Below are positions 1 to 8,987 of a DNA stretch of 64,000 nucleotides, piece after piece. The position numbers and the translations under genes are program-made. How positions within the stretch are numbered: the stretch's first letter is position 1; every line of letters begins with the position of its first letter. The notes under the pieces were generated by a model. That model had not been told where the DNA came from. It did not search any database and worked only from the letters and a program-made list of their open reading frames with translations. Origin of the DNA: Enterococcus florum (lineage in GTDB: Bacteria; Bacillota; Bacilli; Lactobacillales; Enterococcaceae); assembly GCF_004309355.1 (NCBI RefSeq), contig NZ_BJCC01000019.1, positions 62,001 to 126,000 on the forward strand, in the 5' to 3' direction.

Positions 1-831
<831 letters not shown>

Positions 832-845
832 AATCAAAACAATAG

Positions 846-875
846 TTGACGAGTTCAGCGAAAAACGAGTATCAT
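846..875 (+). promoter_or_regulatory. Candidate promoter upstream of gatCAB
   Basis: TTGACG (846-851) and TATCAT (870-875) are separated by 18 bases in the ligA-gatC gap. This would give a leader of about 135 bases before gatC. It is inferred from consensus match only. Confidence 0.4.
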
Positions 876-1017
876 AGACAAGCATATGTCTCTCTAGTGT
901 TTTGCACGAAAATGCCGTAATTTCATTGGAAAATTTCTGGAAAATACGTGATTTCGAAAAGAGATATGATAAAATGATGGAAAATTGACAGAATTGTCGA
1001 TAGAAAGTAGGGATAAT

Positions 1018-1323
1018 ATGGCAATCAGTGAAGAACAAGTAAAGCATGTCGCAAAACTTGCAAAACTTTCTTTCTCTGAAAACGAATTGAGCGGTTTTAC
1101 CGATCAACTTGGGAAAATTATTGATATGGTCGAACAATTGAGCGAAGTGGACACAGAAGGAGTTCCCTTCACTTCCAACGTGATCGAAACTGTCAATGTG
1201 ATGCGTGAAGACGTGGCTGCTGAAGGTTGGCCGCGCGAAGAACTGATGAAGAATGTTCCTGAGAGTGAAGATGGCTTCATTAAAGTTCCTGCAATTATTG
1301 ACAATGGAGAGGCGGGTGCGTAA
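1018..1323 (+). CDS. gatC: Aspartyl/glutamyl-tRNA amidotransferase subunit C
   Basis: GatC is the small subunit (101 residues) of the tRNA-dependent amidotransferase that converts Glu-tRNA(Gln) to Gln-tRNA(Gln), and Asp-tRNA(Asn) where needed; it clamps GatA and GatB together. The protein starts [20 protein letters not shown], typical of the family. An upstream in-frame start at 985 was rejected because the conserved N-terminus begins at 1018, which has a GTAGGGAT ribosome-binding site close by. Its stop codon overlaps the gatA start in a TAATG, so translation is probably coupled. Confidence 0.96.
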   Translation: MAISEEQVKHVAKLAKLSFSENELSGFTDQLGKIIDMVEQLSEVDTEGVPFTSNVIETVNVMREDVAAEGWPREELMKNVPESEDGFIKVPAIIDNGEAGA

Positions 1324-2792
1324 TGGAAAGACTTTTCGACAAAACGATTGAAGAATTACACAATCTACTTGTTTCTAAAGAAATCACGGCATCTGATTTG
1401 ACCAATGAAACCTTTAGACGAATCGAAGAGACCGAATCACAAGTGGAAGCTTTTATTACTTTAAATAAGGAAAATGCGCTAGCTGCAGCGAAAGCTATCG
1501 ATGAAAAGGGCATCACTACGTCAAATCCGCTAGCAGGAATTCCAATCGGTATAAAAGACAATATCGTCACCAAAGGCCTGTTGACGACAGCGGCATCAAA
1601 AATCCTATCAAACTTTTATCCGATCTATGACGCTTCTGTCATGGAAAAAGTTTACAGCTCTGACATGATTACTGTAGGCAAACTGAACATGGATGAATTT
1701 GCTATGGGAGGTTCAACCGAAACTTCTTATTATAAGAAAACCAAAAATGCTTGGGATCAGACGAAAGTTCCGGGCGGGTCTTCAGGTGGTTCAGCAGCAG
1801 CAGTAGCGGCTGGACAAGTCCCTGTTTCGTTAGGTAGTGATACGGGCGGCAGTATTCGCCAACCAGCCGCATTTAATGGGGTTGTCGGAATGAAACCTAC
1901 TTATGGACGTATTTCTCGCTTTGGATTGATTGCCTTTGCTTCCTCGCTTGATCAAATCGGTCCATTCACTCGGACAGTCAAAGACAATGCGTTGGCTTTA
2001 AGTGCAGTCAGTGGATATGACGAAAAAGATGGGACCTCTGCTGGAGTAGAAGTTCCAGATTTCGCCGCAGGACTGAATGGAGACATCAAAGGAATGAAAA
2101 TCGCCTTGCCAAAGGAATATTTAGGTGAAGGTGTTGATGCTGGTGTGAAAGCGGCCATTTTGAAAGCAGTAGACACATTCAAGGCATTAGGTGCTAGTGT
2201 AGAAGAAGTCAGCTTGCCGCACTCAAAATATGGAGTCCAAGTTTATTATATTATCGCTTCCTCTGAAGCAAGCTCTAACCTGCAGCGCTTTGATGGCATT
2301 CGTTATGGCTTCCGTTCAGAAAAGGTTCAAAGCTTGGAAGATGTATATGTAAATACTCGTTCTGAAGGCTTTGGTGAAGAAGTGAAGCGCCGGATTATGT
2401 TGGGAACTTTCTCTTTATCTGCCGGCTATTATGATGCTTACTTTAAGAAGGCTGGCCAAGTCCGAACCCTGATCATGCAAGATTTCCAAAAGGTTTTTGC
2501 CGATTATGACCTGATCATCGGACCAACATCACCGACCGTTGCTTATGGGATCGGAGAAAATATCAATGACCCAATCACAATGTATCAAAGCGATATTTTG
2601 ACAATACCAGTCAATCTTGCTGGGTTACCGGGGATGTCGATTCCTGCCGGATTGTCTGAGGGTCTACCAGTGGGTCTGCAGTTGATCGGAAACCATTTTG
2701 ATGAAGCAACGATGTACAAAGCAGCGTATGCTTTTGAACAAGCCACAGATCATCATAAGTTGAAACCAGTGATTTTAGGGGGGAGTAAATAA
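1323..2792 (+). CDS. gatA: Aspartyl/glutamyl-tRNA amidotransferase subunit A
   Basis: GatA (489 residues) is the glutaminase subunit that releases ammonia from glutamine for the GatB active site. The amidase-signature triad is visible: the lysine in IPIGIKDNI, the serine-rich loop [14 protein letters not shown], and the catalytic serine region [12 protein letters not shown]. The length matches the family. It begins inside the gatC stop (TAATG) and ends with the same kind of overlap onto gatB, so gatC, gatA and gatB form one tightly coupled unit. Nothing is unusual. Confidence 0.98.
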   Translation: MERLFDKTIEELHNLLVSKEITASDLTNETFRRIEETESQVEAFITLNKENALAAAKAIDEKGITTSNPLAGIPIGIKDNIVTKGLLTTAASKILSNFYPIYDASVMEKVYSSDMITVGKLNMDEFAMGGSTETSYYKKTKNAWDQTKVPGGSSGGSAAAVAAGQVPVSLGSDTGGSIRQPAAFNGVVGMKPTYGRISRFGLIAFASSLDQIGPFTRTVKDNALALSAVSGYDEKDGTSAGVEVPDFAAGLNGDIKGMKIALPKEYLGEGVDAGVKAAILKAVDTFKALGASVEEVSLPHSKYGVQVYYIIASSEASSNLQRFDGIRYGFRSEKVQSLEDVYVNTRSEGFGEEVKRRIMLGTFSLSAGYYDAYFKKAGQVRTLIMQDFQKVFADYDLIIGPTSPTVAYGIGENINDPITMYQSDILTIPVNLAGLPGMSIPAGLSEGLPVGLQLIGNHFDEATMYKAAYAFEQATDHHKLKPVILGGSK

Positions 2793-4222
2793 TGAATTTA
2801 GAAACAGTCATCGGTCTGGAAGTCCATGTGGAGCTTAAGACCAACTCTAAAATCTTTTCGCCTGCGCCAGCTCACTTTGGTGCAGAGCCAAACACGAATA
2901 CAAACATTATTGACTGGGGATATCCTGGCGTGCTACCTGTTATGAACAAATCAGCCATCGAGTTTGGCATGAAAGCAGCGTTGGCTTTAAACTGTCAAGT
3001 CTCAAAAAACATGCATTTTGACCGAAAAAACTATTTCTATCCTGACAATCCGAAAGCTTATCAAATCTCTCAATTTGATGAACCAATCGGTCATGATGGA
3101 TGGATCGAGATCGATGTAAACGGAAAGAAAAAAACGATTCGCATTGAACGCGTTCACTTAGAAGAGGACGCTGGAAAAAACATGCACGGAATCGGCGGAT
3201 ATTCTTATGTGGACTTAAATCGTCAGGGAACACCTTTGATCGAGATCGTTTCTGAAGCAGATATGCGTTCACCAGATGAAGCGTATGCCTATTTAGAAGC
3301 TTTGCGTTCGATCATTCAATTTACCAGTGTCAGCGATGTGAAAATGGAAGAAGGCTCTATGCGCTGTGATGCCAATATTTCTTTGCGCCCATATGGTCAG
3401 GAAGAATTTGGCACTAAGACAGAATTGAAAAACTTAAACTCTATGAGCTTTGTTCGTAAAGGTCTGGTGTATGAAGTACAACGCCAAACAAAGGTATTGT
3501 TATCTGGCGGAACGATCCAGCAGGAAACGCGTCGTTACGATGAATCTACGAATAAAACAACATTGATGCGCGTCAAGGAAGGCTCAAGCGATTACCGCTA
3601 TTTCCCAGAACCAGACATCCCTCGCTTTGTTATCGACGATGAATGGATCGAACGCATGCGTGCTGAATTGCCTGAACTTCCAGCTTCTAGAAGAGAGCGG
3701 TATGTTCAGGAGCTGGGGCTTCCTGAATATGATTCGACGGTGCTGACGATGAGTTTAGGAATGTCGGACTTCTTTGAAGAGACCCTACAACAAGGAGCGG
3801 ATCCAAAGCAAGCTTCCAACTGGTTGATGGGCGAAGTTTCTGCCTACTTAAACAGCGAGAAACTTGAACTGTCTGAGACAAAATTGACACCAGAAAATCT
3901 TGCAGGAATGATCAAGTTGATTCACGATGGAACGATCAGCTCTAAAATTGCAAAAAAGGTCTTCCGTGAATTGATCGAACATGGTGGAGATGCGAAGAAG
4001 GTCGTCGAAGCAAAAGGCTTAGTTCAATTGTCTGATCCAGCACAACTGCTTCCGATCATCAATGATGTTTTAGATAACAATCAGCAATCTGTAGATGATT
4101 TTAAAAACGGAAAAGACCGTGCGGTCGGTTTCTTAGTGGGTCAAATCATGAAAGCAACAAAAGGAAAAGCCAATCCTGGTGTGGTGAACAAACTGCTGCA
4201 AGAGGAATTAGCGAAACGCTAG
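2792..4222 (+). CDS. gatB: Aspartyl/glutamyl-tRNA amidotransferase subunit B
   Basis: GatB (476 residues) binds the misacylated tRNA, phosphorylates the acyl group and transfers ammonia to it. The N-terminal catalytic cradle starts [14 protein letters not shown]; the signature [14 protein letters not shown] is present at about residues 82-95. The helical and YqeY-like tail domains run to the C-terminus, where [13 protein letters not shown] is typical. The start codon overlaps the gatA stop as TAATG. The dagK gene follows 13 bases later and is probably in the same transcript. Confidence 0.98.
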   Translation: MNLETVIGLEVHVELKTNSKIFSPAPAHFGAEPNTNTNIIDWGYPGVLPVMNKSAIEFGMKAALALNCQVSKNMHFDRKNYFYPDNPKAYQISQFDEPIGHDGWIEIDVNGKKKTIRIERVHLEEDAGKNMHGIGGYSYVDLNRQGTPLIEIVSEADMRSPDEAYAYLEALRSIIQFTSVSDVKMEEGSMRCDANISLRPYGQEEFGTKTELKNLNSMSFVRKGLVYEVQRQTKVLLSGGTIQQETRRYDESTNKTTLMRVKEGSSDYRYFPEPDIPRFVIDDEWIERMRAELPELPASRRERYVQELGLPEYDSTVLTMSLGMSDFFEETLQQGADPKQASNWLMGEVSAYLNSEKLELSETKLTPENLAGMIKLIHDGTISSKIAKKVFRELIEHGGDAKKVVEAKGLVQLSDPAQLLPIINDVLDNNQQSVDDFKNGKDRAVGFLVGQIMKATKGKANPGVVNKLLQEELAKR

Positions 4223-4235
4223 AAGGAGCTCTACT

Positions 4236-5249
4236 GTGAAGAAAGCACGTTTAATCTACAACCCGGTATCTGGTAAAGAAATCATGCGTAATAATTTAGC
4301 AGATATCTTGGATACCGTTGAAAAAGCAGGATATGAAACCAGTGCCTTTGCCACTACTCCAGAACCAGACTCTGCAAAAAAAGAGGCATACCGGGCAGCC
4401 GAAGCAGGGTTTGACTTAGTTATCGCAGCAGGCGGAGATGGAACGATCAACGAGGTCGTTAATGGGATTGCGCCATTACCAACAAGACCCAAAATGGCGA
4501 TTATCCCTGCTGGAACAACCAATGACTATGCTCGAGCGCTTAAAATTCCCAGAAACAATGTGAAAGCAGCAGCTGAGGTTCTTTTAAAGCAGCAGACTGT
4601 CAAGATGGATATTGGAAAGGCACACGAAAATTACTTTATCAATATTGCAGCAGGCGGCTATCTGACTGAATTGACTTATGAGGTACCATCGGAATTGAAG
4701 AGTATTTTTGGATATTTGGCCTACTTAGCCAAGGGAGCAGAGATGCTCCCCCGGATTAAACCAATCAAAATGCGCTTGAAATACGAAGGAGGAGAATATG
4801 AAGGCAATGCCTCCATGTTTTTCTTAGGTCTAACTAATTCGATTGGCGGCTTTGAAACAATCGCACCGGATGCCATGCTGGACGATGGGAAATTTTCATT
4901 GATTGTGGTAAAAACCGCCAATTTGTTTGAGATCGTTCGTTTGATCACTTTAGTGTTAAATGGCGGCAAGCACGTCAATGATCCGAAAGTGTTGTATGTC
5001 AAGACTAACTTTTTAGAGGCCTCAAGATTAGATGGCAACCAGCGGATGATGATCAATTTAGATGGCGAATACGGCGGGGATGCGCCGATGCGTTTTGAAA
5101 ATCTACATCAGCATATCGAGTTTTTTGCAAATACAGATGAAATTTCGAATGATGCGATACTGGGCATCGAACTGGAAGAAAAAGAAGCTGGTGCTGAGTT
5201 AGTTAAGGAATACAAAAAGCTGGAAGAAAAAGAAGAGTATGAAGAATAG
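4236..5249 (+). CDS. dagK: Diacylglycerol kinase (soluble, DagK/YerQ family)
   Basis: This 337-residue protein belongs to the lipid kinase family that phosphorylates diacylglycerol to phosphatidic acid. In Gram-positives it recycles diacylglycerol released during lipoteichoic acid synthesis. The nucleotide-binding GGDGTINEVVNG motif is at about residues 67-78, and the second domain has the GGFETIAPDAMLDDGK segment. The start is GTG with an AGAAGGAGCTC ribosome-binding site. The C-terminus (about residues 310-337) is very rich in Glu and Lys, which is variable in this family. It lies just after gatB, as in many Firmicutes. Confidence 0.93.
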   Translation: MKKARLIYNPVSGKEIMRNNLADILDTVEKAGYETSAFATTPEPDSAKKEAYRAAEAGFDLVIAAGGDGTINEVVNGIAPLPTRPKMAIIPAGTTNDYARALKIPRNNVKAAAEVLLKQQTVKMDIGKAHENYFINIAAGGYLTELTYEVPSELKSIFGYLAYLAKGAEMLPRIKPIKMRLKYEGGEYEGNASMFFLGLTNSIGGFETIAPDAMLDDGKFSLIVVKTANLFEIVRLITLVLNGGKHVNDPKVLYVKTNFLEASRLDGNQRMMINLDGEYGGDAPMRFENLHQHIEFFANTDEISNDAILGIELEEKEAGAELVKEYKKLEEKEEYEE

Positions 5250-5251
5250 TG

Positions 5252-5288
5252 AAAGGTATCCTCGTTTTCAATGAGGATACCTTTTAAG
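5252..5288 (+). terminator. Terminator after dagK
   Basis: A 12-bp stem, AAAGGTATCCTC paired with GAGGATACCTTT, has a 9-base loop and a short T run. It closes the gatCAB-dagK unit. Confidence 0.75.
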
Positions 5289-5303
5289 TTGTCATTAGAA
5301 GTG

Positions 5304-5332
5304 TTGCTTTTTCCTTGGTTATTCATTACACT
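5304..5332 (+). promoter_or_regulatory. Candidate promoter for rlmD
   Basis: TTGCTT (5304-5309) and TACACT (5327-5332) are spaced by 17 bases, about 30 bases before the rlmD start. An imperfect inverted repeat flanks the element (GAAGTG-TGCTT and AAGCA-CACTTC). Confidence 0.5.
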
Positions 5333-5361
5333 AAGCAAAGCACTTCCTTAAGGAGGAAATA

Positions 5362-6729
5362 ATGGAAACTGTAGAAAAAAATCAAGAATACACTGTTATG
5401 ATCGATGATTTGACGCATGAAGGATTAGGAGTCGCTCACATCGATCGATTTCCAATATTTATTGAGAATGCTTTGCCCGAGGAAAAAGTCGATATCGTAG
5501 TCGTTAAAACCGGAAAGAAATTTGCATACGGTAAAGTGTTGAATCGAGTAACAAACAGCCAGCACCGTGTTCCAATAAAGGATATGGATCTGTTGAGGAG
5601 CGGTATTGCCCCTCTTAGTCATATGGATTACGGATACCAACTCGCTTTTAAACAGGAGCAGGTACAACGAGTAATGACTAAAATTGCTCATCTTCCAGAG
5701 GTTCCAGTACTGCCTGTTTTAGGAATGGATGAACCTTATGGCTATCGGAATAAAGCACAGATTCCCGTTAGAAAACTCAACGATGAACTTTCTACTGGAT
5801 TTTATCGTAAAAATTCGCATCAACTATTGCCGATCGAAGATTATTTTATTCAGGATCCAGTGATTGATCAAGCAATTTTAGTCGTTCGTGATATTCTTCG
5901 TCGTTTCAAGGTCAAACCATACAATGAAGAAGAAAATACTGGTTTTTTACGACATCTCGTGATTCGAAGAGGTTATTATTCTCATGAGATGATGGTGATC
6001 CTGGTAACACGTACAGCTAAATTTTTCCAAGCTTCTCGTATTGCTGAAGCAATCCAGAAAGCATTGCCTGAGGTTGTTTCAGTAGTGCAAAACGTCAATA
6101 GCGAGAAAACGAATGTCATTATGGGAAATGAAAATAGCTTGCTTGCCGGCAAGGAGTCGATTAACGATCAACTCTTAGGAAGAACTTACCGGATCTCACC
6201 TCAATCTTTTTATCAAGTGAATACTCGACAGGCGGAGGTCTTGTATCAAACAGCTATCGATTTCGCAGAATTAAAACCGGACGATATCGTGATTGATGCG
6301 TATTGCGGAATCGGAACGATCGGATTGTCGTTTGCAGATCGAGTCAAGCATGTTTATGGGGTGGAAGTTGTCCCTGAAGCAATTGAGGATGCACAAGCTA
6401 ACGCACGAACAAACCAGCAGAACAACGTGACTTATCAGGTTGGCAAAGCCGAAAAAGTGATGAAGCAATGGGCTCAATTGGAAATCAAGCCTAGCGTGAT
6501 CTTTGTCGATCCTCCAAGAAAAGGGTTGGCGGAGGATTTCATCCAGGTATCTGCTGAACTAGGACCAGATCGGATCATTTACATTTCTTGCAACCCTGCA
6601 ACTTTGGCTAGAGATTTGGAACGCTATGAGAAGTTGGGGTACCATCCGGAGAAAGTCCAGCCAGTAGATTTATTCCCGCAAACTTACCATATCGAAGCAG
6701 TCGTAGCACTAAAAAAGGTGGAACAATAA
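5362..6729 (+). CDS. rlmD: 23S rRNA (uracil-5-)-methyltransferase, RlmD/RumA family
   Basis: This 455-residue SAM-dependent methyltransferase makes 5-methyluridine in 23S rRNA. It has an N-terminal TRAM RNA-binding domain (about residues 8-65), the SAM-binding YCGIGTIGL segment, the DPPRKGL motif and the catalytic cysteine in SCNPATLARDL. The whole protein contains only two cysteines, both in the catalytic domain, so the four cysteines that bind a 4Fe-4S cluster in RlmD of E. coli are absent. RlmCD-type enzymes methylate two uridines; which site this one uses cannot be read from sequence. The start at 5362 has a strong AAGGAGG site, and a small gene overlaps its stop. Confidence 0.92.
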   Translation: METVEKNQEYTVMIDDLTHEGLGVAHIDRFPIFIENALPEEKVDIVVVKTGKKFAYGKVLNRVTNSQHRVPIKDMDLLRSGIAPLSHMDYGYQLAFKQEQVQRVMTKIAHLPEVPVLPVLGMDEPYGYRNKAQIPVRKLNDELSTGFYRKNSHQLLPIEDYFIQDPVIDQAILVVRDILRRFKVKPYNEEENTGFLRHLVIRRGYYSHEMMVILVTRTAKFFQASRIAEAIQKALPEVVSVVQNVNSEKTNVIMGNENSLLAGKESINDQLLGRTYRISPQSFYQVNTRQAEVLYQTAIDFAELKPDDIVIDAYCGIGTIGLSFADRVKHVYGVEVVPEAIEDAQANARTNQQNNVTYQVGKAEKVMKQWAQLEIKPSVIFVDPPRKGLAEDFIQVSAELGPDRIIYISCNPATLARDLERYEKLGYHPEKVQPVDLFPQTYHIEAVVALKKVEQ

Positions 6730-6860
6730 TGAATGCAAAAGAAAAAATGATGGAATTAATCAAACAAAAAAAGTCCGGTGGAGGCAGAACAAAACAGTTT
6801 GAATCGCCAAAAAACGATCGAAAAAACATGCGCAAGGGTCCTAAGATTTACAATAAGTAA
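6729..6860 (+). CDS. Small basic protein, coupled to rlmD
   Basis: A 43-codon gene begins inside the rlmD stop codon (TAATG) and ends TAA at 6858-6860. The protein starts MNAKEKMMELIKQKK, then has a Gly-rich turn SGGGRTKQF and a basic tail ending GPKIYNK. About one third of its residues are Lys or Arg, and it has no cysteine or hydrophobic segment. The overlap with rlmD implies translational coupling. A link to RNA or the ribosome is only an inference from charge and context. I do not recognise the family, and the call rests on the coupled start and the plausible composition. Confidence 0.65.
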   Translation: MNAKEKMMELIKQKKSGGGRTKQFESPKNDRKNMRKGPKIYNK

Positions 6861-7024
6861 TGATCGATTCTTGTGGCTATTGTGTGGTGATTTAGTATCT
6901 CTTGTTCTCCATTACCAGTTCCATTGGTGATCGCCTAGAACGAAAAGAAAGGGCAGTTAATCGGTACTAGAAATAGTCCACGAGTACAAGTCACTTTAAT
7001 CCATAATCAAAAAAGGAGGACCAA

Positions 7025-7438
7025 ATGCAAGGAATTTGGATGCAGCGGTTACTAAAGCTTTATCAAAAATATACTCATTTTATGCGGGGACGATACGGAA
7101 GAATCGATGCACTGAACAAGGGGCTGCTCATCGCAAGCTTCATCCTTTCATTGATTAGCCCTTGGATACCTTTTGCAATTGGCACTCTTCTTGCATTGCT
7201 CTTCCTAGGAACAGCAATGTACCGAGTGTTATCAAAACGCATCTATCCACGAAGCAATGAAAATCAAAAATTTTTAGCAATTCTCTCGAAAATAAAACAG
7301 AGAAATTTTAAAATTGATCGGACGTATCGTCACTTTAAATGTCCTTCGTGTTATCAGAAGATGCGAGCACCTCGCGGAAAAGGTAAGATCAAAGTAACGT
7401 GTAAAAATTGTCATACTCAATTTATCAAGAAGGTCTAG
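7025..7438 (+). CDS. Membrane protein with C-terminal zinc ribbon, function unknown
   Basis: The 137-residue product has a basic N-terminal stretch, a hydrophobic hairpin at about residues 38-70 (two membrane segments: GLLIASFILSLISPWIPFAI and GTLLALLFLGTAMYRVL), a basic linker, and a C-terminal zinc ribbon with CPSC and CKNC (about residues 109-131). An AAAAGGAGGACCA ribosome-binding site supports the start at 7025. The layout puts the ribbon on the cytoplasmic face if the positive-inside rule holds. I do not recognise a named family. A terminator overlaps its stop codon, so it appears to be a single-gene unit. Confidence 0.8.
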   Translation: MQGIWMQRLLKLYQKYTHFMRGRYGRIDALNKGLLIASFILSLISPWIPFAIGTLLALLFLGTAMYRVLSKRIYPRSNENQKFLAILSKIKQRNFKIDRTYRHFKCPSCYQKMRAPRGKGKIKVTCKNCHTQFIKKV

Positions 7439-7461
7439 TTTGGATAACTAGGCCTTCTTTG
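7427..7461 (+). terminator. Terminator overlapping the stop of the zinc-ribbon gene
   Basis: AAGAAGGTCTAGTT pairs with AACTAGGCCTTCTT, with one mismatch and a 5-base loop, and is followed by TT. The stem includes the last codons of the gene. Confidence 0.7.
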
Positions 7462-7491
7462 GTATGCTGATACACAAAGAGGGTGGAAAAG

Positions 7492-8160
7492 ATGACATTG
7501 ATTTTGATTCGTCACGGAGAAAGTGAAGCAAATTTTGCCAACTATTGGACTGGTTGGTTGGACGTGGACTTGACTTCAAAAGGAATCGAGCAGGCTCAGG
7601 AGGCCGGAAAAAAATTAACTGATGCGGGAATAGTGATCGATGCCGCTTTTGAGTCTGTTTTAAAACGTTCGATCAAGACCGCGCAAATCGTTTTAGAACA
7701 AAACAGATGTTTATTTGTTCCAGAGATCAAATCATGGCGATTGAATGAACGTCACTATGGGGCTTTGATCGGGGAAAACAAGGATCAAATGGCGGCGAAA
7801 TTTGGAGAAGCGCAAGTCCAAAAATGGCGGCGAAATTTTGAAGAAATCCCTCCTTTAATCAAGGAGAATATAGATGATAGACGCTATAAAGCATTGGATC
7901 CTAGATTGATTCCGCAAAGCGAAAGTCTTAGGATGACGTCTGAACGTGTCCTTCCACTTTGGCAGGACCGCATATGGCCTCTTTTAAAAGAAGGGAAGAC
8001 TGTTTTAGTATGCGGACACGGAAACAGTTTGCGCGTGTTGATCCAATATTTAGAATCGATACCCAAGGATGAAGTTGATAGCATCATGGTTCCGAATGCT
8101 GCACCGCTCCTTTATCAATTCGATTCATTTGGTCAGATCAGCAATAAAAAGATTCTTTGA
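7492..8160 (+). CDS. Phosphoglycerate mutase-like histidine phosphatase (dPGM type)
   Basis: The 222-residue protein has the histidine phosphatase signature RHGESEAN at its N-terminus (catalytic His about residue 8), ERHYG (acid/base Glu) and GHGNSLR (second His) near residue 180. The segments WTGWLDVDLTSKG and SWRLNERHYG are those of 2,3-bisphosphoglycerate-dependent phosphoglycerate mutase rather than of generic phosphatases. It is somewhat divergent (for example ESLRMTSERVLPLW), so it may be a second paralogue beside a main glycolytic GpmA. ATG 7492 is preferred over GTG 7483 because the GAGGGTGG site precedes it. It stands alone. Confidence 0.85.
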   Translation: MTLILIRHGESEANFANYWTGWLDVDLTSKGIEQAQEAGKKLTDAGIVIDAAFESVLKRSIKTAQIVLEQNRCLFVPEIKSWRLNERHYGALIGENKDQMAAKFGEAQVQKWRRNFEEIPPLIKENIDDRRYKALDPRLIPQSESLRMTSERVLPLWQDRIWPLLKEGKTVLVCGHGNSLRVLIQYLESIPKDEVDSIMVPNAAPLLYQFDSFGQISNKKIL

Positions 8161-8371
8161 CCCTGTATTTAAAAATAGTTAATAAAAAATGATGCGAAAA
8201 TAGGATTATTTGATAACTCTTCTTTCTTGAAAAGAACGATTGCATAATGAATAGTGAAAATTTTAAGGATATAGCTTATTTATCTGAAATGAAGGATTTA
8301 TTTCACGTGATAAACGGTTATCTAAGCCATTGTTTGCAAGGAAGAATAGCACTTACTTCCTAATCAGAATG

Positions 8372-8380
8372 TGCTATAAT
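8372..8380 (+). promoter_or_regulatory. Extended -10 promoter for the DUF1149 gene
   Basis: TGCTATAAT is a perfect extended -10 element about 20 bases before the gene. No good -35 is seen at the expected distance (CTTACT), as is usual for extended -10 promoters. The rest of the 8161-8371 gap shows nothing else convincing. Confidence 0.55.
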
Positions 8381-8400
8381 TCATTCGAGGAGGTGCATAA

Positions 8401-8787
8401 ATGGACGTACAAAGAGACAAAGAGATCGTGGAAGCATTTAATTACGGTCTTCCGCCAAAGGATCAAGAAGTGAAACAACGGATAAAGATCAATTTTAGTC
8501 CTTTAGAATCGACCGATCCGAATTATCCGAAAGAAAATAGCATTATGGGGGTTCGTTTTGAATTTGTTTTACCTTTTCAAGAGTTTGTTATCGGTGGGAC
8601 TGTATCTCAAGTCAATCATATCATCAATCGACAGGTGAAAGGGAATCAGGATATAACTGAACCCGAGGCAAACCAATTGGTGTCCCCTTTGTTCCAACTT
8701 GTACAACGGATGGTCTACGAGATGACCGAAATCGCAACAGACCAGCCAGGAATAAAAATTAATTTTTCTTCTTCAAAGGAAAGCTGA
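8401..8787 (+). CDS. DUF1149 family protein
   Basis: The 128-residue protein resembles the DUF1149 family of Lactobacillales, which is usually related to the SecB fold. Recognisable parts are the central FEFVLPFQEFVIGGTVSQVN strand pair and the C-terminal LFQLVQRMVYEMTEIATDQP helix. The function in this family is unknown, although the SecB-like fold suggests a chaperone-like role. There is no signal peptide. The GAGGAGGTG ribosome-binding site is strong. It is expressed from its own promoter and followed by only a weak hairpin. Confidence 0.8.
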   Translation: MDVQRDKEIVEAFNYGLPPKDQEVKQRIKINFSPLESTDPNYPKENSIMGVRFEFVLPFQEFVIGGTVSQVNHIINRQVKGNQDITEPEANQLVSPLFQLVQRMVYEMTEIATDQPGIKINFSSSKES

Positions 8788-8851
8788 TTCCAGCCTTCTC
8801 TTGAAGTTTTTTTATTTGTGCAAATTAAAGGACATACTACAGATTTTACGA

Positions 8852-8987
8852 TATAATATGACAGTCACTAAAAAGCATGAGCGTCGCGCACTTTATTTTT
8901 AGGGAGAATGCTGAAGAGTTATTCTCTGGGAACCTTTACTTCCTTTGACAGACTTGTCATCAAAATTAGTTTTATAGGAGGAATACT
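8852..8987 (+). promoter_or_regulatory. -10 element and long structured leader of the cystine transporter gene
   Basis: TATAAT at 8852-8857 (weak -35) would start a leader of about 124 bases. It contains a 6-bp hairpin GAGAAT/ATTCTC with an 11-base loop and a second small hairpin TGACA/TGTCA. It has no T run and lacks the AGGGTGG-type T-box sequence. It matches no riboswitch class that I recognise. Confidence 0.4.

Noticed and set aside
8247..8363. A 38-codon ORF (MNSENFKDIAYLSEMK...) before the DUF1149 gene
   Set aside because: It has no ribosome-binding site and ends just before the extended -10 promoter, so it is probably a chance frame.
8788..8820. Terminator after the DUF1149 gene
   Set aside because: Only a 4-bp CTTC/GAAG stem precedes the T run; too weak to call.
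8864..8987. T-box leader before tcyP
   Set aside because: The T-box core AGGGTGG and a terminator are both missing.
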